Assembly (NCBI RefSeq): GCF_014637175.1
Contig: NZ_BMEV01000011.1
Coordinates: 1-64,000 of the forward strand
DNA from: Compostibacillus humi
Lineage (GTDB): Bacteria > Bacillota > Bacilli > Bacillales > Amphibacillaceae
Length of the DNA stretch: 64,000 nt
Direction: 5' to 3'
Shown: one piece after another, positions 16,341 through 24,702 of the stretch
How positions within the stretch are numbered: position 1 is the stretch's first letter
Layout of the letters: each line of letters opens with the position of its first letter
Notes under the pieces: generated by a model
The model's input: the letters and a program-made list of their open reading frames with translations, nothing else
Told to the model about the DNA's origin: nothing
Database searches by the model: none
Translations under genes and position numbers: made by a program

Positions 16341-17353
16341 GTTACATCACTTCCTGCTTCAATGGAAACTGCATGGGCGATACAAGGTATGGAATCTCCC
16401 TGATTGACGCTTAATGGAGATTGCAAAGAGCCCGTTGCTACAACGAGAATTCGGGACAATTTTCCTTCTTCCATTTGTTTTAAGAAATGTCCGTACGTTA
16501 CGACAGCGGAACAGGCAGTACCGCTGCCTCCAGCCAATACCTGCTGGTCTTCCTGATAAATTTCAATGCCGCAATCTACATATTTTTCTTCCGGTATATC
16601 AATTCCCCGCTTATGAAGCAGTTCTTTTGATATTTCATGACCGACACGGGCCAAGTCACCGGTTATAATCAAATCGTAATACGTATGATCAACTCCCCTT
16701 TCCTTTAAATGGGTTTCGATTGTATCCACAGCAGCCGGTGCCATCGCACCGCCCATATTGAAAGGATCCTTCATCCCCATGTCTACGACCTTGCCAATCG
16801 TTGCCGAAGTAATAACTGGTCCGGTACCAGTTTTTGCAACAAGTGCACATCCGGCTCCGGTTACCGTCCATTGGGCAGTAGGGGGTTTTTGGCCTCCGTA
16901 TTCGGTCGGATAGCGAAATTGTTTTTCTGTTGCGGAATTATGGCTGGCAACGCCGCTTAAAATATAATTTGCCCCATCGGCATTAATAATGGCGGCAGCT
17001 AATGCCAAACTTTCCATCGAAGTGGCACAGGCGCTAAAAAGACCAAAGTACGGTACGCCGATTGTTCTTGCTGCAAAGGTCGTCGGTGTAATTTGATTGA
17101 TTAAGTCTCCGCTAATAAAAAATTCCACTTGCTCCTTTTGAATGGGGCTTTTTTTTATTGCTATCTGGGCCGCTTCTTCCAGCATAACCTGTTGTGCCTT
17201 TTCAAAGGATTCCTGCTGCAGCCATAAATCATCATGCAAAATATCAAAGGATTTCCGAATCTTCCCCTCTGCTTCATATGGGCCGCCAACGGTTCCAGTA
17301 GAAATAATGACGGGATGATTTTGAAAAATCCATGTTTGCTTTCCTTGAAGCAT
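16337..17353 (-). CDS. spoVAD: Stage V sporulation protein AD (SpoVAD)
   Basis: A 338-residue soluble thiolase-fold protein that binds dipicolinic acid on the spore inner membrane. It starts [16 protein letters not shown] and shows [19 protein letters not shown] (about 112-130) at the position of the thiolase active-site loop, and [17 protein letters not shown] near residue 275. Length matches SpoVAD. The start codon is immediately adjacent to the spoVAC stop, with GGGGTGGA just inside the spoVAC end. Confidence 0.93.
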   Translation of the reverse strand: MLQGKQTWIFQNHPVIISTGTVGGPYEAEGKIRKSFDILHDDLWLQQESFEKAQQVMLEEAAQIAIKKSPIQKEQVEFFISGDLINQITPTTFAARTIGVPYFGLFSACATSMESLALAAAIINADGANYILSGVASHNSATEKQFRYPTEYGGQKPPTAQWTVTGAGCALVAKTGTGPVITSATIGKVVDMGMKDPFNMGGAMAPAAVDTIETHLKERGVDHTYYDLIITGDLARVGHEISKELLHKRGIDIPEEKYVDCGIEIYQEDQQVLAGGSGTACSAVVTYGHFLKQMEEGKLSRILVVATGSLQSPLSVNQGDSIPCIAHAVSIEAGSDVT

Positions 17354-17833
17354 TTACATTCCACCCCATTGCGTGAGAATCGTTTTTATTAAAGCGACGA
17401 TAAAGGCACTAAATACGCCATAGACAATGACAGGACCTGCTACTTTAAACATGTTTGTGCCAACGCCGATAATATAGCCTTCGGTCCGATGTTCAATTGC
17501 TGCCGAAATAACCGCATTGCCGAATCCGGTTACAGGTACGGCCGATCCCGCTCCTGCAAACTGTCCAAGCCGGTCATAATAACCGAAACCGGTAGCCAGC
17601 ATTGTGAGAAATATAAGGGTTGCCGTTGTCGGATTTCCGGCTGTCTGTTCAGTGAAAGGGAAAAAGTGGATATAAAATGTCATAATAATTTGTCCGATGA
17701 AGCAAATCGTGCCGCCGACGAGAAATGCCATCATGCAGTTTTTTACAATAGGACGCTTCTCTTCTTTTTTGTCTTGCAACGCCTGATATGCTTGTGCTTT
17801 TGGCGGAAGTTTCTTTTTCTTTTCGTCTGCCAT
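17354..17833 (-). CDS. spoVAC: Stage V sporulation protein AC (SpoVAC)
   Basis: A 159-residue membrane protein. The basic N-terminus (KKKKLPPKAQAYQALQ) precedes four or five helices, including AGAGSAVPVTGFGNAVISAA. In B. subtilis SpoVAC acts as a mechanosensitive channel component for Ca-dipicolinate. The operon carries SpoVAC, SpoVAD and SpoVAEb but no SpoVAA, AB, AEa or AF, which is the reduced set of spoVA2-type operons rather than the housekeeping spoVA operon. Confidence 0.93.
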   Translation of the reverse strand: MADEKKKKLPPKAQAYQALQDKKEEKRPIVKNCMMAFLVGGTICFIGQIIMTFYIHFFPFTEQTAGNPTTATLIFLTMLATGFGYYDRLGQFAGAGSAVPVTGFGNAVISAAIEHRTEGYIIGVGTNMFKVAGPVIVYGVFSAFIVALIKTILTQWGGM

Positions 17834-17852
17834 TCGTTATTCCCTCATTTCC

Positions 17853-18323
17853 TTAAGTTTGCTCCTTGGAAAGTTTTATAATATGTTTCATCTCTTTTTT
17901 CAATTCATCTTTTGATAATGTATCTTTGTTTATTTTTTCTTCTAATTTATCCAGTTCTAAGTAAATTTTTCTGTCTGTAGATAATTCCACTTTCCATCCC
18001 GGGAATTGCTTTTCCATCTCTTTTTGCCAAGCTTTTCGATGCTTTGCCATAAAAAAACGCTTCATATGCTTAATTTGTACCGCAATAATCATTTCTTTGT
18101 CCGAATTTACCGCCTTAATTCCAGTAATTTCCTCATATTCCATCAGACTTTCTTTTGCCATGTTAGACGGACTCTGATCGAAAAGGGATGGTTTAGCCGA
18201 TAATGGATTAATATCCAAGGAGGATTGGCTTTCCATCGTCTCATCGGTTCCACAACCTGCACATACAATGGCGAGACTAAAGAATAGGAAAAATTTCTGA
18301 AAAAATGTCATGTTCATCCCCAT
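17853..18323 (-). CDS. YhcN/YlaJ-family sporulation lipoprotein
   Basis: A protein of about 156 residues with a lipoprotein signal peptide (FFLFFSLAIVCAGCGTDE; lipid-modified Cys about residue 24). The C-terminal half (VNSDKEMIIAVQIKHMKRFFM...) resembles the YhcN/YlaJ fold of spore-membrane lipoproteins. It is the second gene of the spoVA2mob-like operon, where a YhcN-like lipoprotein is expected. Several in-frame ATGs lie close together at the start (18323, 18317, 18311); which is used is uncertain. Confidence 0.78.
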   Translation of the reverse strand: MGMNMTFFQKFFLFFSLAIVCAGCGTDETMESQSSLDINPLSAKPSLFDQSPSNMAKESLMEYEEITGIKAVNSDKEMIIAVQIKHMKRFFMAKHRKAWQKEMEKQFPGWKVELSTDRKIYLELDKLEEKINKDTLSKDELKKEMKHIIKLSKEQT

Positions 18324-18376
18324 TTCCTAAACGAAATATAGCCGTTAGCAAAACTTCGGTTAGTTTATGTAGAAGA

Positions 18377-18394
18377 GGCTGGGACAATCCAGCC
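18377..18394 (-). terminator. Weak hairpin between the first and second operon genes
   Basis: A GGCTGG/CCAGCC stem with a 6-base loop and no good T-run on the minus strand. It may be a partial terminator or an mRNA processing/stability element rather than an end of transcription. Confidence 0.35.
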
Positions 18395-18396
18395 CC

Positions 18397-18600
18397 TTAT
18401 TGTTTATATTGCGGCTCTTCCTGTTCAATTTGCTCCATTCTAGGCTGAATGCTATCGATAATCAATTGGGTTTGTTGTGCAGCATTTTGATAAAGCTGTT
18501 TTGCCTGTTTGTTTTCGGTTTGAAGAGCAAATTGTTCAAAACTTGCCTGGGCGCTTTTTAACCCGGCAATCGTCTGTTTTACTTGCGTAGCTACAGTCAT
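18397..18600 (-). CDS. DUF1657 protein (first gene of the spoVA2mob-like operon)
   Basis: A 67-residue helical protein, MTVATQVKQTIAGLKSAQAS, ending in EEPQYKQ. AAGGAGGAGG lies 7 bp before the ATG. It opens the seven-gene minus-strand operon running to 14889. Expression in the forespore would be expected from the family. Upstream I see only a partial sigma-G-like -10 (CATATTG on the minus strand) with no matching -35 at the right distance, so the promoter is not assigned. Confidence 0.87.
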   Translation of the reverse strand: MTVATQVKQTIAGLKSAQASFEQFALQTENKQAKQLYQNAAQQTQLIIDSIQPRMEQIEQEEPQYKQ

Positions 18601-18765
18601 CGTTGACCTCCTCCTTAAATGAAATTAAGTCAATATGAGTTTTTGCACATTTTTATCAAATATACTTTCTATTATTTTCCAGTCACCTAAAATGTTTTTA
18701 CTATTTGAAACATTTCTTGCCCATTATCCGTCTTAGAAATAGGTGATTAGTGGAGGGAGTTCAGA

Positions 18766-19206
18766 TTGAAACGAAGAGCACTATTTTTAATCGGAATCGC
18801 ATTGGGGATAAGTCTTCTCTTACTGATGTTTGCACATGAAGGGCAATCGGGTATAAAGTATGAAAAAGTATTTTCTTCCAGGCAGGACGATTTTATTCTC
18901 CATATTCGAGTCGAAGAAATGAACAAAGGAATTCGAATCCTGCGGTCTTTGCAATATGTCGGGAAAGATACGGTGGAAATTAAGCACCAGACACCATTGA
19001 TCTCGGTTTCGCTGCAAAACCGGAACCATGATTATACGGGAAGTACGGTTAAGAAAATGTTAAAGACCGGAAATATTTATTATCAGGAACCGGTGATTAT
19101 CGATGTGCCAATCGAAAAGGAAAGTGAATTATACGTACAGGCAAAGTTCTCTGTCGATGATGAGTGGATTTACATGAATCACGTAGAGACGTTAATTTTT
19201 AATTAA
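18766..19206 (+). CDS. Hypothetical membrane-anchored protein
   Basis: A 146-residue protein (TTG start behind GGAGGG) with one N-terminal membrane segment (ALFLIGIALGISLLLLMF) and an extracytoplasmic part of about 115 residues rich in beta-prone stretches (DDFILHIRVEEM, EPVIIDVPIEKESELYVQAKF). I do not recognise a family. It stands alone with a terminator and is divergent from the spoVA2mob-like operon. Confidence 0.7.
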   Translation: MKRRALFLIGIALGISLLLLMFAHEGQSGIKYEKVFSSRQDDFILHIRVEEMNKGIRILRSLQYVGKDTVEIKHQTPLISVSLQNRNHDYTGSTVKKMLKTGNIYYQEPVIIDVPIEKESELYVQAKFSVDDEWIYMNHVETLIFN

Positions 19207-19219
19207 ACAATGATGAAGG

Positions 19220-19246
19220 AAAACGGGCAATGAGGCTCGTTTTTGT
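19220..19246 (+). terminator. Terminator of the hypothetical gene
   Basis: AAAACGGGC/GCTCGTTTT stem (one G-U pair), then TTTTT. Confidence 0.7.
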
Positions 19247-19325
19247 CTTTTGATGGACACTTTCAAAGTTTTCCTTTGCCTGTCTTTCTGATACACTCAT
19301 GAGTAAATGAGCAGGGGGGAGCAGA

Positions 19326-19655
19326 TTGAAGACGTTTAAATTAAAAATGCTGCACATAATATCGGACGAGAACAAGGAAATCCATATTCCTCTGTTAGAT
19401 GGGTTGATTATTGACAGAGAAGACGAAAAAAGCAATTGGCTAATTGAAGCGTATATAAATAAACAATATGGGGATTTATTCCGAAAATTAGAAGGAAGAG
19501 AGCAGATATTTGTTAAAGTAAAAATAACGAAAGAATCAAATAACCCGGCATGGTTTCGGGCAAAAATGCTCGGTCTGAATCAGATTGGGGAAAATGTAAA
19601 TGTTCTCTTTCTCGGTAAATTGTTATCGGAAAAGGAAATTCCAAAAACATTGTAA
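19326..19655 (+). CDS. YwpF-like family protein (tentative)
   Basis: A 109-residue soluble protein with a TTG start behind GGGGGGAG. It begins LKTFKLKMLHIISDENKEIH, followed by IPLLDGLIIDREDEKSNWLIEAYI, which resembles what I recall of B. subtilis YwpF, although this protein is shorter. No catalytic or binding motif is evident and the role is unknown. It is separated by 139 bp from ktrD and probably transcribed separately. Confidence 0.55.
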   Translation: MKTFKLKMLHIISDENKEIHIPLLDGLIIDREDEKSNWLIEAYINKQYGDLFRKLEGREQIFVKVKITKESNNPAWFRAKMLGLNQIGENVNVLFLGKLLSEKEIPKTL

Positions 19656-19693
19656 AAAAGTGTATAAAAATGTCTATATTCCTGCCAAAACCC

Positions 19694-19702
19694 TGTTATA
19701 AT
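19694..19702 (+). promoter_or_regulatory. Extended -10 promoter upstream of ktrD
   Basis: TGTTATAAT gives a TGn extended -10 with a perfect TATAAT. No good -35 is seen. The leader of about 85 nt contains a GTTTGGCC/GGCTAAAC stem. It would start the ktrD transcript. Confidence 0.5.
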
Positions 19703-19794
19703 AGGGATTAAGATAAACAGAAAATGGTTTGGCCATTATTTATGTAAGGCTAAACTGGATGCAAAAATAGTGAAAACAACGTGGAGCAAAAACG

Positions 19795-21153
19795 ATGAAA
19801 TTATATAATCGGAAGAAAAACTGGCTGCATCAGTTAAAACCTGTCCAGATGCTTTTTATATTTTATTTTGCTTTAGTAATTATTTCAACGATGCTTTTAT
19901 CTTTGCCCATTTCTCAACAAGAAGGTGTAGATTTACCATTTATCGATGTTCTTTTTACAGCAGTAAGTGCCGTCAGTGTTACCGGCCTTAGCACCATATC
20001 GATTGCGGATAGTCTGAGTACGGCCGGAATCATCATCCTGGCCGTTATTATGCAATTTGGTGCAGTCGGAGTCATGGCAATCGGGACGATGATTTGGCTT
20101 ATATTAGGAAAAAAAATTGGCCTTAAAGAAAGACGGCTCATTATGACGGATCAAAATCAATCGAGCATTGAGGGAATCGTCCGATTAACGAAACAAGTCG
20201 TATTTATTTTTCTCTTTTTCGAGCTGATTGGTTTTCTTTTGCTGGGAACCTATTTTCTGCAATATTTCCCAAATGCAAAAGAAGCATATTTGCAAGGTTT
20301 TTTCGGCACAGTAAGTGCTATTTCCAATGGCGGATTTGATATAACCGGCAATTCCCTAATTTTCTTTCAAAAAGATTATTTTGTCCAAAGCGCAAATATG
20401 CTGCTCATTATTGTAGGGGCAATCGGGTTTCCGGTTCTGATTGAAGTGAAAGAGTATATCGTTTCGAAAAAGAAACGAAAGTTCCGATTCAGTCTCTTAA
20501 CGAAAGTAACTTCGACTACTTACTTTTTATTAATTGCCATTGGGGCTTTAGGAATTTATCTCTTTGATTTTAGAAATTACTTTGCGGGACTGACTTGGCA
20601 CGAAAATCTTTTTTATGCCTTATTTCAATCGGTAACAACGAGGAGCGGCGGTCTTGCTACGTTGGATGTCAGTCAGCTGACGGAAGAAAATCATTTATTT
20701 ATGTCGATTTTAATGTTTATCGGGGCATCCCCGAGCAGTGCGGGGGGCGGAATTCGAACGACCACTTTCGCACTTGTTGTTATTTTTATGATTACTTATA
20801 TTCGAGGCGGGAAAGGGATTCATGTTTTCCGGCGGGAAGTGCATGAGGAAGATTTAGTGAAGGCTGTAACAGTAACATTTATGGCAATTCTGATTTTCGT
20901 TGCTTCTGTATTTGTTTTATCGATCGTAGAAGACTTTTCCTTAAGCCAAATTATTTTCGAAGTGACTTCCGCCTTTGGTACAGTTGGTCTGTCATTAGGC
21001 ATAACAGCTGAATTGCATACGATAAGCAAAATTATCTTAATGATGCTCATGTTTATCGGAAGAATCGGCATTTTAACCTTTTTATTTATGTTTGCTGCAA
21101 AAAAACCGAAGGAACGGATTCGTTATCCGAAAGAACGGATAAGCATCGGTTAA
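19795..21153 (+). CDS. ktrD: Ktr potassium uptake system, membrane subunit (KtrD/KtrB type)
   Basis: A 452-residue TrkH/KtrB-superfamily K+ channel subunit with four M1-P-M2 repeats. The selectivity-loop sequences are visible: AVSAVSVTGLST, AISNGGFDITG, TTRSGGLATLD and TSAFGTVGLSLG, each with the conserved Gly. It needs a cytoplasmic RCK partner, and ktrC lies 12 kb downstream in this window, matching the separate KtrC/KtrD arrangement of B. subtilis. The KtrD rather than KtrB assignment is inferred from the absence of an adjacent ktrA. Confidence 0.87.
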   Translation: MKLYNRKKNWLHQLKPVQMLFIFYFALVIISTMLLSLPISQQEGVDLPFIDVLFTAVSAVSVTGLSTISIADSLSTAGIIILAVIMQFGAVGVMAIGTMIWLILGKKIGLKERRLIMTDQNQSSIEGIVRLTKQVVFIFLFFELIGFLLLGTYFLQYFPNAKEAYLQGFFGTVSAISNGGFDITGNSLIFFQKDYFVQSANMLLIIVGAIGFPVLIEVKEYIVSKKKRKFRFSLLTKVTSTTYFLLIAIGALGIYLFDFRNYFAGLTWHENLFYALFQSVTTRSGGLATLDVSQLTEENHLFMSILMFIGASPSSAGGGIRTTTFALVVIFMITYIRGGKGIHVFRREVHEEDLVKAVTVTFMAILIFVASVFVLSIVEDFSLSQIIFEVTSAFGTVGLSLGITAELHTISKIILMMLMFIGRIGILTFLFMFAAKKPKERIRYPKERISIG

Positions 21154-21174
21154 GTAGAGAAAGGAGGACGGCAG

Positions 21175-23109
21175 ATGGATTCTTTTCTAGCTGATCAAAT
21201 GATATTGACCCATTTGCGCGAGCCGATTCTATTTGTAAATAGTGAAGGATTAGTCATACAAGGAAATGATGCAGCATTTTCTTTGTTAAATAGAAAAGAA
21301 GAGGAGCAGGTCAATATATCCGGTTATTTAGATTTTAATACTTTAAAGGGAAAGCAGAAAATACATACGCTGATGGAACTGGAGGATAAGATTATTGAAG
21401 TGAAATCGCTGCCAGTTGACGATAACCATTACTGCCTCTTGTTAAATGAAATTTCCTTGCAAGAGAAAGCAATGGAAATAAAAAATTATATCCAATATGT
21501 TACCGATACATTTGATGAAGGAATCGTCATGTACCATAATCAAAAAATACTGGATTGCGATCCTCAATTTGCTGCAATTTTCGGGTATGAAGCAGACGAG
21601 CTAAAAGGAATGGATATAGGAAATTTATTTGCTGACCAAAGTATTTCTTGTTTGCAAAATAAACATAAACCTGCCGACGAATTGCTAGAACTAAATGGGG
21701 TAAAAAAGGACGGAAAAGAAATTTATGTAGAAATGGCGGAACACCCGTATCATCATAACGGCAACATTGTCCGTGTTGCTTTAGTAAGGGATATTACCGA
21801 GCGAATCAAAAACGAAAAACGGATGGAATATATCGCCTACTATGATGAAGTGACCGATTTACCCAATTATAAGTTTTTTACAAAAGTATTGAATGAAGCA
21901 ATCAAAGAAGCAAAATCGTCCAATGAGTCTTTAGCGGTTTATTATATTGACTTAAATTATTTTAAAGAAATTAACGATACTTTCGGCTATGAGTTCGGAA
22001 ACCGGTTATTAAAAACGTGCGGCAACAAGTTTAAATCATTTTTGCAGACGGACACCTTTATTGCCAGGGATGGCGGAGATGAATTCCTAATTTTAAAAAG
22101 AAATGTAAAGGACGAGCAAGAGGCAAAAATTCTGGCAGAAAAATTAATTAGTGAATTCGAAAAGCCAATCCGAATTGATGACTTTGAAATTTATACTTCT
22201 TTAAGCATCGGAATCAGCATTTATCCGGAACATGGCCGTCAAGCCTCGGAGCTGCTGAAACATGCTGATTCTGCCATGTATGTTGTAAAAGAGGCACGCA
22301 GAAACAATTATAAGTTGTTTGACAATTCCATTGCCGAAGATTTCAAAAAAATGCTTCTGATGGAAAGCGATTTGCGGAGGGCAGTGAAGGAAAATCAATT
22401 TGAGCTGCATTATCAGCCGCAAAAAAATATAAAAACAGGAAAGCTGGTCGGAATGGAAGCATTGCTGCGGTGGAACCATCCGGAGAAGGGATATATTCCG
22501 CCAACGGAATTTATCCCGCTGGCAGAAAAATCTGGTCTGATAATTGAAATTGGCGACTGGGTCATCCGCAAAGCTTGCGAACAAAATAAGAAATGGCAAG
22601 ATGAAGGATTTGAACCGATTACAGTAAGTGTCAATCTGTCAGCAAAACAGCTGCATCAGAAGGATTTTGTCGATAAAATCAAAAGGATTTTAGAAGAAAC
22701 TGGATTAGAGTCCAAATATTTAGAATTGGAAATAACAGAGAGCATGGCAATGTCCAATGAAGAATATATTTTGCGCACCTTGAGGGAACTGAGAAAAATA
22801 GGTGTAAACGTCTCCATTGATGATTTCGGCACCGGATATTCTTCATTAAAATATTTAAGCCTATTTCCCGTAACAAAACTGAAAATTGACAAAATGTTCA
22901 TGGATGATACGCTAAACCATAACAAACAAATTGTCAAATCCATCATTAACATGTCCCATTCCTTAAAGATGAGGGTGATTGCTGAAGGGGTGGAGACAGA
23001 GGAACAGATGAAATTTTTGGAAAATGAAAAATGCGATGAAATACAAGGATATTATTTTAGCAAACCTTTACCGCCAGCAGAGTTAAAAGATTTTTTACCG
23101 GTCGTTTAG
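21175..23109 (+). CDS. PAS-PAS-GGDEF-EAL protein with altered GGDEF domain
   Basis: A 644-residue cytoplasmic signalling protein. Two PAS-like domains (about 10-100 and 105-212) precede a GGDEF domain with GGDEF at 300-304, and an EAL domain with MEALLRW (EAL 428-430), LEITES, DDFGTGYSSLKYL and KLKIDKMF. The phosphodiesterase half looks complete. The cyclase half does not: the guanine-contact Asp of the usual GHxxGD is Asn (GYEFGN, 271-276), the LPNR Arg is Tyr, and the RxxD inhibition site is absent. The net activity is therefore probably c-di-GMP hydrolysis, with the GGDEF part regulatory. It follows ktrD by 21 bp and is likely cotranscribed. Confidence 0.92.
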   Translation: MDSFLADQMILTHLREPILFVNSEGLVIQGNDAAFSLLNRKEEEQVNISGYLDFNTLKGKQKIHTLMELEDKIIEVKSLPVDDNHYCLLLNEISLQEKAMEIKNYIQYVTDTFDEGIVMYHNQKILDCDPQFAAIFGYEADELKGMDIGNLFADQSISCLQNKHKPADELLELNGVKKDGKEIYVEMAEHPYHHNGNIVRVALVRDITERIKNEKRMEYIAYYDEVTDLPNYKFFTKVLNEAIKEAKSSNESLAVYYIDLNYFKEINDTFGYEFGNRLLKTCGNKFKSFLQTDTFIARDGGDEFLILKRNVKDEQEAKILAEKLISEFEKPIRIDDFEIYTSLSIGISIYPEHGRQASELLKHADSAMYVVKEARRNNYKLFDNSIAEDFKKMLLMESDLRRAVKENQFELHYQPQKNIKTGKLVGMEALLRWNHPEKGYIPPTEFIPLAEKSGLIIEIGDWVIRKACEQNKKWQDEGFEPITVSVNLSAKQLHQKDFVDKIKRILEETGLESKYLELEITESMAMSNEEYILRTLRELRKIGVNVSIDDFGTGYSSLKYLSLFPVTKLKIDKMFMDDTLNHNKQIVKSIINMSHSLKMRVIAEGVETEEQMKFLENEKCDEIQGYYFSKPLPPAELKDFLPVV

Positions 23110-23125
23110 TAAGGTTTAATAAACA

Positions 23126-23156
23126 ACTCCCCTGAGATTTACTTAGGGGAGTTTTT
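23126..23156 (+). terminator. Terminator of ktrD and the GGDEF-EAL gene
   Basis: An ACTCCCCT/AGGGGAGT stem followed by TTTTT. Confidence 0.87.
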
Positions 23157-23206
23157 CCGTCCGCAAGCGAAAGGGTATGGGAATTATAACAATATTTTAC
23201 AAACTA

Positions 23207-23238
23207 ACTCAGCGGGGGAGAGGATCCCGCCGCTGAGT
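23207..23238 (-). terminator. Hairpin downstream of yjcZ
   Basis: A 9-bp stem (ACTCAGCGG/CCGCTGAGT) lies 41 bp past the yjcZ stop. The minus-strand tail is only moderately T-rich. Confidence 0.55.
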
Positions 23239-23279
23239 GAAGCTTCATTTTATCATGTACTTTTGTGAATAAACTGATT

Positions 23280-23396
23280 TTAGTAGTAAAATGCAGCACC
23301 TACAATAATTAGTAAGATGAAAAGCACAACGATTAGCGCAAAATTATTTCCATATCCGTAGCCACCATAACCATAGCCATATCCGCAGTAACCCAT
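23280..23396 (-). CDS. YjcZ-family sporulation protein
   Basis: A 38-residue protein with a Gly-Tyr-rich head ([18 protein letters not shown]) followed by one membrane helix ([18 protein letters not shown]) and YY. This is the layout of the YjcZ/CmpB-like small sporulation proteins common in Bacillus. A GGAGGTGAAAGG-type ribosome site lies just upstream. Expected to be in the spore or mother-cell membrane; exact role unknown. Confidence 0.82.
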   Translation of the reverse strand: MGYCGYGYGYGGYGYGNNFALIVVLFILLIIVGAAFYY

Positions 23397-23510
23397 GACC
23401 TTTCACCTCCTACATGTTACATTGATACTATATGTGATTTTGGAGAAAAGGTCTGGACGTTTGTACCGGTTTCGTTAACATTATTAGGTTGATTTTTGCA
23501 TTCCATATAT

Positions 23511-24647
23511 TTATTTCATGCTTAAAATTTTTAACTGGTCATTTTCATAACCGATAATGAATTCTATTTCCACTGTTTCTTCTTCCATTTCCTTATCTTT
23601 TGCATTTCTTTTTTTTAGTACGAGTTCCGTATTAATTTGAATTCGCTTATCTTCCCGCACTTTTTCTTCAGCAGTACGGTAGTCCAGGCTAATAATGTGG
23701 ATATATTGATCACGAAAATCAGTATAGGTTGTCTCCGACTGTAACGAGCTTCCAAGCAGGGCATAGGCGCTTACGTAATCCCGTATTTCAATACTATTAA
23801 AAAAGTATTCCACAATGTATTTCGCATCTTCCACATATAATTCAGGCTGCAGCTGATAAATGTCAGCGGTATTGGAAAAATATAGCTCATTATTTGCAGT
23901 TTCATTAGACCAGGTTTCAATCTGTTCGTAAACTTCGGAAATCGGAATACTGAATCCGATCAGCCCGTCTGCCGTTCCAACCGAGTTGATGCCGATTACT
24001 TCACCGGTTTTCCGATGGATGAGCGGACCACCGCTATTTCCATGGGTAATCGGCGCGGAAATTTGATACAAATTGGAATAATTGTAGCCATCCACGAAAA
24101 ATTCACGACCTGTACCCGAAATAATCCCCAGTGTTACCGTATTTTGAAACCCGTGGGGACTGCCAAGCGCTATTACTTCATCTCCAATTTCTGCGATGTT
24201 TTCCTTTTGAATCGGCAATGAATACTCCTGACCAAGCTGGGGAACACGAAGGAGGGCTATATCCATTTCCTCGCCGATACCGACTACGGCAGCAGGGTAA
24301 ATCCGGGCATCGGCCGTCTTCACATAGATTAAATCCGCATCTTGTATGACATGGGCGTTTGTAACAATATCTCCTTTATCGTTGTATAAAAATCCTGAAC
24401 CTGTTGTCGTATTTGAACCGCTAATGCTTTCTATCTGAATGACGTTTTTCTCTGCTTCGTGGATAATCGTCTTTAAATTCACCTCAGATGATTCTTCTGT
24501 TATCTGTTCAACGGCAGGATTGTGGACAGCAAAGTCATGTTTTGCCCATTCCAAATACATTTGAATAAGAATGATCCCCCCGGCAAGAAAAATAAGGATG
24601 GATAGGGCAGCTGGAATAAATCGCTTTTTATGCATTAGGTGTTTCAC
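23511..24647 (-). CDS. Membrane-anchored S1C serine protease lacking PDZ, with C-terminal TcaA-like domain
   Basis: A 378-residue trypsin-fold protease of the HtrA/DegP family, anchored by one N-terminal helix (about 10-30). The catalytic triad is complete: His99 in VTNAHV, Asp129 in MDIALLRV and Ser205 in HGNSGGPLI. A PDZ domain, normal after the protease in HtrA, is missing. Instead residues about 260-378 form an alpha/beta domain (IVEYFFNSIEIRDYVSAYALLG...) resembling the NTF2-like end of TcaA/YvbJ proteins. The partner gene immediately upstream (55 bp) encodes a zinc-ribbon membrane protein. A role in envelope surveillance is inferred. Confidence 0.85.
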   Translation of the reverse strand: MKHLMHKKRFIPAALSILIFLAGGIILIQMYLEWAKHDFAVHNPAVEQITEESSEVNLKTIIHEAEKNVIQIESISGSNTTTGSGFLYNDKGDIVTNAHVIQDADLIYVKTADARIYPAAVVGIGEEMDIALLRVPQLGQEYSLPIQKENIAEIGDEVIALGSPHGFQNTVTLGIISGTGREFFVDGYNYSNLYQISAPITHGNSGGPLIHRKTGEVIGINSVGTADGLIGFSIPISEVYEQIETWSNETANNELYFSNTADIYQLQPELYVEDAKYIVEYFFNSIEIRDYVSAYALLGSSLQSETTYTDFRDQYIHIISLDYRTAEEKVREDKRIQINTELVLKKRNAKDKEMEEETVEIEFIIGYENDQLKILSMK

Positions 24648-24702
24648 CTCTAATAGTCAGAATATGCCTGTTTATGATGCGGATGTAAGGAATAGGGGAA
24701 GG

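Noticed and set aside
18601-18720. Sigma-G promoter for the spoVA2mob-like operon
   Set aside because: CATATTG on the minus strand resembles a -10, but no -35 of the right type lies 17-18 bp upstream, so I did not annotate it despite the expected forespore expression.
19656-19794. c-di-AMP (ydaO) riboswitch before ktrD
   Set aside because: The leader is too short (about 85 nt after the -10) and lacks the conserved multi-helix ydaO elements. Only one simple hairpin is seen.
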